The position numbers were made by a program, and so were the translations under genes. A DNA stretch of 64,000 nt from Clostridium ihumii AP5 (lineage in GTDB: Bacteria > Bacillota > Clostridia > Clostridiales > Clostridiaceae): positions 1-64,000 of the forward strand of contig NZ_CCAT010000083.1 in assembly GCF_000612845.1 (NCBI RefSeq), read 5' to 3'. Position 1 is the stretch's first letter; each line of letters begins with the position of its first letter. Positions 1 to 9,730 of this stretch are shown in pieces. Under the pieces are notes generated by a model. It was not told where the DNA came from, searched no databases, and saw only the letters and a program-made list of their open reading frames with translations.

Positions 1-3000
1 TATTACCAAATCCAAATCCTGTACAAAATATAGGAATAGTAACAGTACCAGGACTTCCACCAGTAAATACAAATCCAGTAAATACTACAATAAATCATGC
101 AGATCTAATAAGCCAAGGAAATTTAGTTAAATCCGTAGATAAGACTGTAGCTACTGTTGGAGAAACTGTAACTTATACAATTAAAGTAACAAATACAGGA
201 AATATACTTGCAAATCCAGTAACACTTACAGATGTAGTACCAAATGGAACAAGTTATAAGACTGGTACGTTAACAATAGATGGCAATCCAAATGGAGGAA
301 ATCCAAATAGTGGAATAGCAATAGGACCAGTAAATCCAGGTCAAACAGTGACGGTAGTATTTGGGGTAGTAATAAATACTTTACCAAATCCAAATCCAAT
401 GCCAAATAGTGCGAAAATAGATTATCAGTATCTAGTAAATCCAAATGGAACGCCAACAGAAGTTACAGGAAATAGTAATACAGTAGAAACAGCAGTTGGA
501 GATATAAAAGTTAATAAATTAGTAGATAAAGCGTTTGCAGATTTAGGTGATACTATAACCTATACAGTAACAGTAAACAACCCAGGAATAACACCAGTAA
601 ATAATGTATTATTTACGGATGCATTACCAAGTGGAACAAGTTATGTAAATGGCTCATTAACAGTAGATGCACCATTTACTGGAATAAATCCTATGACAGG
701 AATAACACTAACAAGTGTAGGTTCAGGTCAAACAGTAACAATAACTTGGAAAGTTACAGTAGGAAATGTATTACCAAATCCAAATCCAGTACAAAATATA
801 GGTGTAATAACAGTACCAGGATTACCACCGATAAATACAAATTCAGTAGATACTACAGTAAATCATGCAGATTTAATAAGCCAAGGTAACTTAGTTAAAT
901 CCGTAGATAAGGCCATAGCAGCAGTTGGAGAAACTGTAACTTATACAATTAAAGTTACAAACACAGGAAATGTAATGGCTAATCCAGTAACACTTACAGA
1001 TGTAGTACCAAATGGAGCAAGTTATGTAACAGGAACGTTAACAATAGATGGAGTTCCAAATGGAGGAAATCCAAATAACGGAATAGCAATAGGACCAGTA
1101 AATCCAAATCAAACAATAACAGTAATATTTAAAGCTAAAATAAATACAATGCCAAATCCAAATCCAATGCCAAATACGAGCACAATAGATTATGAGTATT
1201 TAGTAAATCCAAATGGAACACCAACTGAGGTTACAGGAAATAGCAATACAGTAGAAACAGCTGTTGGAGATATAAAAGTTACTAAAGTTGTAGATAAAGC
1301 ATTTGCAGATTTAGGAGAAACTATAACCTATACAGTAACAGTGAATAATCCAGGAGTAGCACCAGTAAGTAATGTATTATTTACTGATGGAGTACCAAGT
1401 GGAACAAGTTATGTAAATGGTTCATTAAGTGTAAATACAGCTTATACAGGAACTGATCCAGCATCAGGAATAACACTAACAAGTGTAGGTGCAGGTCAAA
1501 CAGTAACAATAACTTGGAAAGTAACTGTAGGAAATGTATTGCCAAATCCAAATCCAGTAGAAAATATAGGTATAATAACAATACCAGGACTTCCACCAGT
1601 GAACACCAATCCGGTAGAGACACAAATAAATCATGCAGGACTACAAGGCATAAAAGAAGTAGATAAAGTAGAAGCAGCAGTAGGCGAAACTGTAACTTAT
1701 ACAATTACAGTAACAAACACAGGAAATGTTATAGCAAATCCAGTAACACTTACAGATGTGGTGCCAAATGGAACAAATTATGTGAGTGGAACATTGACAA
1801 TAGATGGAGTTGCAAGTAGTGATGATCCAAGTACTGGAATAAATTTAATATCTATGTCACCATTACAAACAAAAGTAGTTAAATTTAATGTGATAATAAA
1901 CAAATTACCTGTTCCAAATCCGATGATAAATTCAGGTGATTTACAATATCAATATCTAGTAAATCCAAGTGGAAATCCAATACAAGCAAATACTAAAACT
2001 AATGAAGTAACAACAGCAGTTGGAAATGTTGTGGCACAAAAATCAGTAGATAAATCATTTGCAGACCTAAGTGATACAGTAACTTACAAGGTAACATTAA
2101 TAAATTCAGGAATAGTAGCAGTAAAGAACGTATTATTTAAAGATGCAGTACCACAAGGAACAAGTTATGTAACTGGTTCATTGAGTATAGATGCACCATA
2201 TGCAGGAGTGGATCCACAATCAGGAGTTACTATAGCATCTATAAATCCAGGTCAAACAGTAACAATAACTTGGAGAGTTTTGGTGGGAAATGTAATACCA
2301 ACAACAAATCCAATAGAAAATATAGGAACTATAGAAGTGCCAGGAACAACACCAGTTAATACTAATCCTGTTGAAACTCAAGTAAATCATGCTGATTTAC
2401 AAATTGCAAAAGCTGTAGATAAAATTGAAGCAGCTGTAGGACAAAATGTAGTTTATACAATTACAGTAACAAATACAGGAAATATAGTAGCGAGTCCAGT
2501 TACAGTTACAGATTTGGTTCCAAGTGCAACAAGTTATGTGAATGGAACACTAAAAATAGATGGTGTTACAAGTTCAGATAATCCTAATACTGGAATAAAT
2601 TTAGGAGCCATAGCTGTAGGTCAAACAAAGGTTATAGTATTTAGCGTAGTGATAAACACATTACCAAATCCAAATCCAATGAAGAATACAGCATTAGTAG
2701 ATTATGAGTATTTAGTAAATCCAAACGGAGCACCAGTAGAAGCATCAAAAAATAGTAATATAGTAGAAACAGGAGTAGCAGATGTAAGAATTAACAAATT
2801 AGTAGATAAAGCATTTGCAGATTTAGGAGAAACTATAACTTATGCAATAACAATAAATAATCCAGGAATAGTAAATCTAAATAGTGTGTTATTTACAGAT
2901 GGAGTACCACAAGGAACAAGTTATGTAAATGGTTCATTAACTGTGGATACAGCATATACAGGCACTAGTCCACAAACAGGAATAACAATAACTAGCATAG

Positions 3001-6000
3001 CACCAAAGCAAACAGTAACAATAACTTGGAAAGTAATAGTAGGCAATGTAATTCCAAATCCAAATCCAATAGAAAATACAGGAATAATAACTGTTCCAGG
3101 AGCACCTCCAGTGACTACTAATACTGTAAAAACTACAGTAAATCATGCAGATTTGGCAAGTAATGGAAATCTTGTTAAGCAAGTTAATAAAAATTTTGCA
3201 GATTTAGGTGAAGTAATAACCTATACAAAAACTATAACTAATACAGGAAACGTGCCAGCAAATAATGTTGTTTTAACTGATATAGTACCAAATGGAGCAT
3301 CTTATATAAATGGAACTTTAACAGTTGATGGTGTACCAAATTCAAGCAATCCAAATACAGGAATAAACATTGGAACTATAAATCCAAATCAAAGTGTAGT
3401 TGTAGTATTTGATGCAAGGGTAGACACATTACCAAATCCAAATCCAATGCCAAATAGTGCAGATGTAGTTTACAATTATGTAGTAGATCCTAATAAACCA
3501 GCAGCAAATGGTTCAGGAACTAGTAATGTAGTAGAAACACAAGTAAATCATGCAGATTTAATAAGTTCTGGTAATTTTGTAAAAACTGTTGATAAGGCAA
3601 TAGCTGATGTAGGAGATGTAGTAACTTATACAGTAACAGTTAAGAATACAGGAAATGTAGCAGCAAATGGAGTAGTGGTAACAGATATAGTACCAAATGG
3701 AGCATCATATGTAAGTGGAACATTGACAGTTAATGGAGTAGCAAATATAAGTGATCCTAATAATGGTGTAAATATTGGAAGTATAAATAGTAATCAAACA
3801 GTAACTATAGTATTTAAAGTAAAGATAAATACTATACCAAATCCAAATCCAATGCCAAATAAAGCAAGTGTTGTTTATAATTATATTGTAAATCCGACAG
3901 AACCACCAGTAAGTGTAACAGGAAATACTAATATAGTAACAACACAAGTAAATCATGCTGATTTAGTTAGTCCAGGCAATTTTGTAAAAGCTGTAGATAA
4001 AGAGTTTGCTGATGTAGGGGATACAGTGACCTATACAATAACAGCTAAAAACACAGGAAATGTAGCAGCTAACAATGTTGTAATAACAGATACAGTACCA
4101 AATGGAGCATCATATGTAAATGGAACATTAACTGTGAATGGAGTAGCTAATGCAAGTAATCCAAACAATGGAATAAATATAGGAAATATAAATCCAAATC
4201 AAACAATAAGTATAGTATTTGATGCTAAAATAAACACAATACCAAATCCAAACCCAATGCCAAACAAGGCTGAAGTTGATTACACTTATATTGTGAGTTC
4301 ACAACTTCCACCAGTGGGCGTAAATGGAAATACTAATACAGTTTTGACTACAGTAAATCATGGCGAAATTCTTCCTGAAAATGCAGTTAAGAGTGCAAAT
4401 AAATCAGCAACAACACCAGGTGATTTAGTGACTTATACAGTAACTTTAAGAAATACTGGTAATACAGCTATTAATAATGTAACAGTTACAGATGTAGTAC
4501 CTTCTGGAACTACATTCCAAACAGGCACTGTTACTATAAATGGAATAGCAGATGTAAATGCAAATCCAACAGTTGGAATAAATGTTGGAACTATAGGAGT
4601 AAATGAAACTTGTACAGTGACTTTTGTTGTTAAGGTTGAAAGTGATACAATAGAAACATTAACTAACAAAGCAACAGTTGATTATAGTTATGTAGTTAAT
4701 CCAAAAGAACCACCAAAGAATCAGACAGTTGATACTAATACTGTAAGTATAGATAATTTAATTCCTAAATTAACAATAGTAAAAACAAGTAACGTTTCAG
4801 GAGCATTAGTTAATGATATTATAAGATATACTTTAAATGTAACTAACTCAGGACAAGTAAATTTAACAAATGTAATAATTAAAGATGTATTAACATCAAA
4901 TCTTCAATATGCTAATAATCTAACAGTAAATGGTATATCAACTACAGGAGATATAACTACAGGAGTTAATATTGGGAATTTAGCTATAGGTTCAAATAAA
5001 GTAGTATCATTTGATGCAAAAGTTATTTCTATACCAGCTAGTTCAAAAGTAATAAATTCAGCAACTGGTAGTTATAGTTATACAGTTTCAGGAACAAGGT
5101 TTAACGGAGAGACAACAAGTAATGATAGGATAGTTACTATTTATAATCCAAAATTAACATTAACAAAGGTAAGTGATAATAATGCTGTAGTTGTTGGACA
5201 AAACTTTAATTACGTTATTAATGCAATTAATGAAGGCGATATTATAATAAATAATGTTATTATAAAAGACGCACTTCCAAGTGAATTTAAAGTTGAAACA
5301 ATAACAGTTGATGGAAATGTTGTAAATGGAGATATAGGTGCTGGCATAAATATAGGAAATTTAAATGTAGGTGTAAATAAAGCTATAGTTTTATCAATAA
5401 AAGTTTTAGAAGACTTGAAAGATACCTTTAAAAATATAGTTAACGGAACTGGAACTATAAATGTAGATCCATCACAAAATCCTAGATCAGTAAATGGTAG
5501 TGCAACAGATACAACAGGAGTTACAGTTTATAATCCACAGCTAAGTTTGGTGAAAACTGCTAGTTCTAAATATGTTGTTTCAGGAGATATAGTAACTTAT
5601 AAAATAGTTGCTAAAAATACTGGAGATATTGCATTAAATAATGTAATAGTTTCAGATATATTAAATTCTGGACTTCAATTTATAAGTGGAACTGTAAAAA
5701 TAAATGGAGTATTAAATAAAGATGGATCAATTATTTCTGGTGTAAATATAGGAACCTTAGATATCGGAGCATCAGTAGTAGTTACTTTTGATGTAAAAGT
5801 TATAGCTAACGTAAGTGGAGATGTTCAAAATATTTCAAGTGGTAGCTATGAGTATACTCTTCCAGGCAAAAAACCACAAAATGGAAGCAATAATAGTAAT
5901 CCAAATGTTATAAATGTTAATATTGCAAATATAACAGTAGATAAATCTGTAGATAAAAAAGAAGCATCATTGAATGATATACTAACTTACACTGTTAATT

Positions 6001-6740
6001 TGACTAATGATGGAAATTTAGATGCTATAAATGTAATATTTAGAGATATTTTGCCACAAGAAGTTACCTTAATTGATGGATCATTTACTGTAAATGGAAT
6101 TGTTATAAATAATGTTGATTTAGCTAAGGGCGTAAATATTGGAAATATAGCTAAGGGTAAGACTAGTACAATTCAGTATAAAGTAAAAGTTATAGACAAT
6201 AATTGTAATGGAGTAGTTGTGAATTTAGCAAATGTAACTTTCCAATATATATTGAAAGATGGAACAATAGGAACTAAGACAAGTGAATCAACAAGTAAAT
6301 CATCAACTACAGTAAAAGTTAATATTTCAAACTTTAAGCAATTAAGTGTAGATGAATATTTAGCAATACCATCACAAAAACCAAATATGGAAAGTATAAA
6401 TAATATTACAGCAACTGCTAAGATAGTTTCTTCATATGTTATTAACACTATAGAGAGTACTTCAAAGGAAGGTCAAATATTATCAGGATATAAACTAATA
6501 ATAAATGGAGTACTAGAACAAGCATTAGAATATACTGCTTGTGATATGGAGCAAACAGTTCATTCAGCACATTATTCTGTACCATTTAGCACATTTATAA
6601 TTTTGCCATCAACTTATAGTAAAGGTAATAATATAAATGTAGAAGCAATTGTAGAAGATGTTTATTATAAACAAATAAATGAAAGAGAATTCTTCAAGAA
6701 TGTAACACTTTTAGTAGTTGCAAATATTATGAAATGCTAG
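1..6740 (+). CDS. Giant DUF11-repeat surface protein with C-terminal SPOCS-like domain (5' partial)
   Basis: The frame is open from base 3, so the gene starts upstream of the window; about 2,245 residues are visible. It is built of about 16 DUF11-type beta-sandwich modules of roughly 128 residues, each opening with a motif like VDKAFADLGETITYTV and carrying later V(P/T)NG.SYV.GTL and, in many, LPNPNPMPN. The first eight modules alternate between two types (one with ITWKV..GNV, one without), giving a 768-bp higher-order repeat. The last four modules are more diverged. From about base 6330 to the end the sequence changes to a SPOCS (DUF3794)-like domain with SGYKLIINGVLEQALEY and VEAIVEDVYY. 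DUF11 modules occur in large bacterial and archaeal surface proteins, and SPOCS occurs in spore morphogenetic proteins such as SipL; a role as a spore or cell surface fibre is inference. A terminator follows. Confidence 0.9.
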   Translation, partial: LPNPNPVQNIGIVTVPGLPPVNTNPVNTTINHADLISQGNLVKSVDKTVATVGETVTYTIKVTNTGNILANPVTLTDVVPNGTSYKTGTLTIDGNPNGGNPNSGIAIGPVNPGQTVTVVFGVVINTLPNPNPMPNSAKIDYQYLVNPNGTPTEVTGNSNTVETAVGDIKVNKLVDKAFADLGDTITYTVTVNNPGITPVNNVLFTDALPSGTSYVNGSLTVDAPFTGINPMTGITLTSVGSGQTVTITWKVTVGNVLPNPNPVQNIGVITVPGLPPINTNSVDTTVNHADLISQGNLVKSVDKAIAAVGETVTYTIKVTNTGNVMANPVTLTDVVPNGASYVTGTLTIDGVPNGGNPNNGIAIGPVNPNQTITVIFKAKINTMPNPNPMPNTSTIDYEYLVNPNGTPTEVTGNSNTVETAVGDIKVTKVVDKAFADLGETITYTVTVNNPGVAPVSNVLFTDGVPSGTSYVNGSLSVNTAYTGTDPASGITLTSVGAGQTVTITWKVTVGNVLPNPNPVENIGIITIPGLPPVNTNPVETQINHAGLQGIKEVDKVEAAVGETVTYTITVTNTGNVIANPVTLTDVVPNGTNYVSGTLTIDGVASSDDPSTGINLISMSPLQTKVVKFNVIINKLPVPNPMINSGDLQYQYLVNPSGNPIQANTKTNEVTTAVGNVVAQKSVDKSFADLSDTVTYKVTLINSGIVAVKNVLFKDAVPQGTSYVTGSLSIDAPYAGVDPQSGVTIASINPGQTVTITWRVLVGNVIPTTNPIENIGTIEVPGTTPVNTNPVETQVNHADLQIAKAVDKIEAAVGQNVVYTITVTNTGNIVASPVTVTDLVPSATSYVNGTLKIDGVTSSDNPNTGINLGAIAVGQTKVIVFSVVINTLPNPNPMKNTALVDYEYLVNPNGAPVEASKNSNIVETGVADVRINKLVDKAFADLGETITYAITINNPGIVNLNSVLFTDGVPQGTSYVNGSLTVDTAYTGTSPQTGITITSIAPKQTVTITWKVIVGNVIPNPNPIENTGIITVPGAPPVTTNTVKTTVNHADLASNGNLVKQVNKNFADLGEVITYTKTITNTGNVPANNVVLTDIVPNGASYINGTLTVDGVPNSSNPNTGINIGTINPNQSVVVVFDARVDTLPNPNPMPNSADVVYNYVVDPNKPAANGSGTSNVVETQVNHADLISSGNFVKTVDKAIADVGDVVTYTVTVKNTGNVAANGVVVTDIVPNGASYVSGTLTVNGVANISDPNNGVNIGSINSNQTVTIVFKVKINTIPNPNPMPNKASVVYNYIVNPTEPPVSVTGNTNIVTTQVNHADLVSPGNFVKAVDKEFADVGDTVTYTITAKNTGNVAANNVVITDTVPNGASYVNGTLTVNGVANASNPNNGINIGNINPNQTISIVFDAKINTIPNPNPMPNKAEVDYTYIVSSQLPPVGVNGNTNTVLTTVNHGEILPENAVKSANKSATTPGDLVTYTVTLRNTGNTAINNVTVTDVVPSGTTFQTGTVTINGIADVNANPTVGINVGTIGVNETCTVTFVVKVESDTIETLTNKATVDYSYVVNPKEPPKNQTVDTNTVSIDNLIPKLTIVKTSNVSGALVNDIIRYTLNVTNSGQVNLTNVIIKDVLTSNLQYANNLTVNGISTTGDITTGVNIGNLAIGSNKVVSFDAKVISIPASSKVINSATGSYSYTVSGTRFNGETTSNDRIVTIYNPKLTLTKVSDNNAVVVGQNFNYVINAINEGDIIINNVIIKDALPSEFKVETITVDGNVVNGDIGAGINIGNLNVGVNKAIVLSIKVLEDLKDTFKNIVNGTGTINVDPSQNPRSVNGSATDTTGVTVYNPQLSLVKTASSKYVVSGDIVTYKIVAKNTGDIALNNVIVSDILNSGLQFISGTVKINGVLNKDGSIISGVNIGTLDIGASVVVTFDVKVIANVSGDVQNISSGSYEYTLPGKKPQNGSNNSNPNVINVNIANITVDKSVDKKEASLNDILTYTVNLTNDGNLDAINVIFRDILPQEVTLIDGSFTVNGIVINNVDLAKGVNIGNIAKGKTSTIQYKVKVIDNNCNGVVVNLANVTFQYILKDGTIGTKTSESTSKSSTTVKVNISNFKQLSVDEYLAIPSQKPNMESINNITATAKIVSSYVINTIESTSKEGQILSGYKLIINGVLEQALEYTACDMEQTVHSAHYSVPFSTFIILPSTYSKGNNINVEAIVEDVYYKQINEREFFKNVTLLVVANIMKC

Positions 6741-6798
6741 ATAGTAAAAGATAAAATATATTTAATTTAAAAAAACTTAAATTATAAAATAAAAAAAG

Positions 6799-6842
6799 AA
6801 GAGCTATCTTATTCTAAAGTTATATAAGATAGCTCTTTATTA
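6799..6842. terminator. Bidirectional intrinsic terminator
   Basis: A 14-bp stem (AAGAGCTATCTTAT with its complement at 6825-6838) has A-rich sequence on the left and T-rich on the right. It can end both the DUF11 gene and the convergent small SPOCS-like gene. Confidence 0.85.
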
Positions 6843-6853
6843 AATTAATTTTA

Positions 6854-7279
6854 TCAATTGATAGAAAAAACTAAGGATATATATTCTAGAATAGTTCGAT
6901 TATTTATGTATTTTATATTAGTTGCATCTATAAAACTTTTAATGTTAAAGTTTAAATTTTCATAGTTTTCATATGAATTTGAAGGGAGTGTTACCAATGA
7001 ACATTTCCTAAGAGAAGGTAAAATTGCAATAAAGATGTTGTTATTTTCATTATTACTCAGATATTTAAGGGAGTGATTTATTTTATAATCAATAACAAGT
7101 TGATAACCAGATAAATAATCACCACTAAATGAACGGGCAATAGGTGTTGAAATTATTTTTTTATCTACAATTTCTATATCAGTTATTATGGAAATTGGAA
7201 CTTTTATATCCATAGCGTTTTTAGAAATAGAAATATAATTTGAAAAAATTTCGTTTTTAAATAATGTTAGTTTGCTCAA
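6854..7279 (-). CDS. Small SPOCS (DUF3794)-like protein
   Basis: This protein of 141 residues has no membrane segments. The central part, IISTPIARSFSGDYLSGYQLVI, followed by a hydrophobic strand pair and a final ISLVF strand, has the layout of a single SPOCS/DUF3794 domain (strand, S/G-rich turn, GY.L.I, C-terminal beta strand) and parallels the C-terminus of the neighbouring giant protein. The start is a TTG codon, supported by GGAGG ten bases upstream (minus strand); no ATG is in a usable place. It is convergent with the DUF11 gene and shares its terminator. Function is unknown; SPOCS proteins of known function act in spore coat assembly, so a coat or exosporium role is plausible only by family and context. 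Confidence 0.7.
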   Translation of the reverse strand: MSKLTLFKNEIFSNYISISKNAMDIKVPISIITDIEIVDKKIISTPIARSFSGDYLSGYQLVIDYKINHSLKYLSNNENNNIFIAILPSLRKCSLVTLPSNSYENYENLNFNIKSFIDATNIKYINNRTILEYISLVFSIN

Positions 7280-7362
7280 ATTCTTTAAACCTCCTTTTCT
7301 ATTTTTAAGATAGATAATTTTATGTAGGTACTTTAAATTATTAATTTATAATTGTTTCCCTA

Positions 7363-7717
7363 TATAGGGTTCCAAGTTGAAACTTTAAATAATAGCTTTC
7401 TCAAATGATATTATTAAGCTTACAGTTTATTCTAATATCATGTTTGGACCCAAGTAAAAAGTAAGAGTGAAGAGTGAAAAGTTATGGTTAATATTACTCA
7501 CTTCGTTCTTAATATTTAAAATAGGAATACTTAAAAACTATGTTTTTATATTGTTTTCAACTGATTTGCTTTGCAAATTTAATAAAAAACCATTGTTTAA
7601 AATTGGAAATCTAATTTTTACATTCACTTTCAATTTTTAATTTTCCATTTTCAATTAAATTAATTAGAATTCTAAATTGAAATAAGAGTAATTTCATTTT
7701 TAAGCTTGGAATATTAT
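7363..7717 (-). repeat. MITE-like intergenic repeat, copy A (about 355 bp)
   Basis: The left end, TATAGGGTTCCAAGTTGAAA, and the right end, TTTTTAAGCTTGGAATATTA, form imperfect terminal inverted repeats. The inside holds the family motif CTCACTTCGTTCTTAATATT and a TTGCTTTGCAAATT palindrome. Orientation is opposite to copies B, D and E. It carries the 'TTCACTTTCAATTTTTAA' internal segment that defines subtype I. The start abuts TTGTTTCCCTATA (7352-7364), the end sequence of another copy, so the junction reads CCCTATATAGGG. No coding capacity. Confidence 0.8.
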
Positions 7718-7942
7718 ATAAAAATAAAAAACTATATTTATATAATAATATAAAAGTTTAATTCAATTTATGCATACAGTGTATACATAAAGTCATATAT
7801 ATATATTGAAATTGAAATTTAATTATAGTTAATAAAATACAAAGTAAAATTTACTAATTAAAATTAAAAACTAATGAATTAATTGATAAGTTATATAATT
7901 TAACAAAATATAAGTATGAATCATATAATATAAATAGGGTGT

Positions 7943-8104
7943 ATATAGGGTTCCAAGTTAATCTTCATAATTATTAGTTCCAAAACTTGGATAACCTTAA
8001 GAGTGAGACTAGCTCGGAATCATTTTAAAGTAAGCATCTCTTTTAAAAGTAATATATTTACAGCTAAAAAAATACTTTTTAATTCGAGCTTGTTTCCCTA
8101 TATA
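7943..8104. repeat. Short, diverged element with MITE-like ends
   Basis: The ends TATATAGGGTTCCAAGTT and GAGCTTGTTTCCCTATATA match the terminal inverted repeats of the intergenic element family, but the 120-bp interior (AGTGAGACTAGCTCGG and following) does not match the other copies. It ends 25 bp before the next gene and just before its ribosome binding site. The remaining sequence between 7718 and 7942 is plain AT-rich DNA apart from a near-perfect palindrome, TATGCATACAGTGTATACATA at 7769-7789 (one base more than 20, differing at two symmetric positions). Confidence 0.6.
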
Positions 8105-8129
8105 ATTAGTATCTTGAAAGGGGGATAAA

Positions 8130-8588
8130 ATGGAAGGAGAATTTTCCCTAAAAGAATTATCCAATAATACTAACAATGAAAAATATGGAGAAAGAATCAA
8201 ATTTAATAAGTTAGCATCTTTTAATAAGATAGTATATATAGATAATAGTGAATTAGAATATTGTTATACTATAGAAAATTGCTCTCAACTTAAGAGTGAA
8301 GCTATAAATTTTATGGTAGAAGAATGTGAAAATGAGTATAAGTTAGATGTAACATTAAAAAATAAGGAATATGTAAAAATTTATGGACAAGTAAGATATA
8401 CTCAAAAAGATATGTTAGCAAGTGATGTAATTGTTACATTATATAAATTAAGCATTTTAAATTTTAAGGAAGAATATATTCCCATATGTGAAACTATTAC
8501 TGATTCTATAGGAGTTTTTCAATTTGTATTACCTATAGATATAGAAAATGATAATTATAAGATTAAATTAAGTGAAATTGCTATATAA
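8130..8588 (+). CDS. Small protein with carboxypeptidase-regulatory-like domain
   Basis: The protein has 152 residues. Residues about 80-150 (KIYGQVRYTQKDMLASDVIV, then ETITDSIGVFQFVLP and a closing beta strand) have the pattern of a CarboxypepD_reg-like/transthyretin-fold beta sandwich: G.V......P..A.V.L, then T...G.F.F.L. The N-terminal half is unassigned. There is no signal peptide or membrane helix, so the protein is made in the cytosol or mother cell. AAAGGGGGAT seven bases upstream supports the ATG. Its place among SPOCS-like genes suggests a spore-surface or assembly role, which is inference. Confidence 0.6.
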   Translation: MEGEFSLKELSNNTNNEKYGERIKFNKLASFNKIVYIDNSELEYCYTIENCSQLKSEAINFMVEECENEYKLDVTLKNKEYVKIYGQVRYTQKDMLASDVIVTLYKLSILNFKEEYIPICETITDSIGVFQFVLPIDIENDNYKIKLSEIAI

Positions 8589-8593
8589 GTTAT

Positions 8594-8630
8594 AAAATAG
8601 CTCTGATTATATTTTATAAACAGGGCTATT
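8594..8630 (+). terminator. Weak stem-loop after the carboxypeptidase-like gene
   Basis: AATAGCTCTG pairs with CAGGGCTATT across a 17-base loop. No clear T-tract follows, so termination may be partial. Confidence 0.4.
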
Positions 8631-8668
8631 AACTATAATTATTTGTGTAAGAAAAGGACGAGGAGGAT

Positions 8669-9124
8669 ATGAAAAATGATTTACAATATATAACTGATAA
8701 AATTTTATATGAAGATAGAAGGTTATTTAAGGAATTTAATATAAAAAAGACAATTTATATAAAAGAATTTTCAAATGGAAAAGATAAAATATTAGATATA
8801 AAAGTAAAAGAAGTTTTAAATAAAAAAAGATTTATAAATACTCCAATGGGTATATCATTAGATGGGAAAATTTTAACAGGAATAAAGATTAAGTTAAGTT
8901 ATCTATTAGAAATAAGTATTAAATATATAAGCAATGATTTGAATGGAGAATTAAGAATATACAAAACCAATGTATGGGTAAATAGCAGCATTAATTGTGA
9001 TGAAAAGATTTTAAAAGATAATAATTTTTCTTCAAAAATATTAATTGAAGATGTAAAAGTAGTAAATTTAAATGAATTATTTTTATATATTACAGGATTT
9101 ATAATGTTGGAAGAGGATTTTTAA
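8669..9124 (+). CDS. SPOCS-like protein, first of a contiguous pair
   Basis: The protein has 151 residues and is soluble. The segment KKRFINTPMGISLDGKILTG followed by IKIKLSYLLEISIKYI has the same pattern (xxINTP.G.S..G..LTG.K.......) seen in the other small SPOCS-like proteins here and in DUF3794 proteins. GAGGAGGAT precedes the ATG. The stop codon is immediately followed by the ATG of the next gene, so the two are translationally linked. Function is unknown; spore coat/exosporium assembly is a family-based guess. Confidence 0.65.
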   Translation: MKNDLQYITDKILYEDRRLFKEFNIKKTIYIKEFSNGKDKILDIKVKEVLNKKRFINTPMGISLDGKILTGIKIKLSYLLEISIKYISNDLNGELRIYKTNVWVNSSINCDEKILKDNNFSSKILIEDVKVVNLNELFLYITGFIMLEEDF

Positions 9125-9628
9125 ATGGAGGATAATGAAAACAAAGTTATATATATAGGTGTTAGTGATCATCTACCAAAGCTACCAAAATATTTTTCCG
9201 AATTAGATGCAGGAATAGAGGTAGATTTCAAAAAATATAAATTAAATATATCTAATATATTATCTATAGATTTAGATACAGAACTTTTAGATAAGAGAAT
9301 TATTGAATTAGAGAAGATGATTTCAAATGATGGACAAATAGTAACTAAATATACATTAAAAACTAATATATTAGTAGATTTGAAAATCAAATGTATGACT
9401 AGTAATGATTTATCTATGGTTAGAATTGTACATGAGAAATTTATAAAAAGCATAATGATAAGTTTACCTGATAAGGAAAAAGATATAGATACAAAAAAGT
9501 TATTTAAACAGAATAGATTAAAATTAGAAACTTATGTTGAAGACATATATTGTGAATTATACAATAATAAAATGAACTGTCAAATAGCAATCTTCATAAA
9601 TTGTAATTTTGTAAATATTAACAATTAG
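9125..9628 (+). CDS. SPOCS-like protein, second of a contiguous pair
   Basis: The protein has 167 residues. It keeps the family layout: an N-terminal strand region, then KMISNDGQIVTKYTLKTNILV in the position of the GY.L.I segment, then a long amphipathic C-terminal half with MVRIVHEKFI. Similarity to SPOCS is weaker than for its upstream neighbour. The ATG directly follows the previous stop; its Shine-Dalgarno sequence (GGAAGAGG, 9109-9116) lies inside the upstream gene. It ends at a good intrinsic terminator. Function is not known. Confidence 0.6.
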   Translation: MEDNENKVIYIGVSDHLPKLPKYFSELDAGIEVDFKKYKLNISNILSIDLDTELLDKRIIELEKMISNDGQIVTKYTLKTNILVDLKIKCMTSNDLSMVRIVHEKFIKSIMISLPDKEKDIDTKKLFKQNRLKLETYVEDIYCELYNNKMNCQIAIFINCNFVNINN

Positions 9629-9629
9629 T

Positions 9630-9670
9630 ATTCAAATTAAGTAGTTTAATTACTTTATTTGAATTTTTTT
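9630..9670 (+). terminator. Intrinsic terminator
   Basis: ATTCAAATTAAGTA pairs with TACTTTATTTGAAT, followed by a run of seven T. It ends the two-gene SPOCS-like operon. Confidence 0.8.
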
Positions 9671-9680
9671 ACTTTAAAAC

Positions 9681-9708
9681 TTGCATAAAAATATGATAAA
9701 GTTATAAT
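9681..9708 (+). promoter_or_regulatory. Sigma-A promoter for the SEC-C protein gene
   Basis: TTGCAT, 16-bp spacer, TATAAT. It lies about 130 bp before the start codon, leaving a leader of over 100 bases. Confidence 0.65.
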
Positions 9709-9730
9709 AAATAGTAAAGTGTAAAAATAG

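Noticed and set aside
1381-6448. Open frames on the minus strand within the DUF11 gene
   Set aside because: They lie antisense to a clear coding frame, have no ribosome sites and read as low-complexity sequence produced by the repeat.
1-6740. Direct repeats of about 380-400 and 768 bp that could suggest a repeat array or CRISPR
   Set aside because: They stay in one open frame and encode DUF11 modules; spacing and length do not fit CRISPR.
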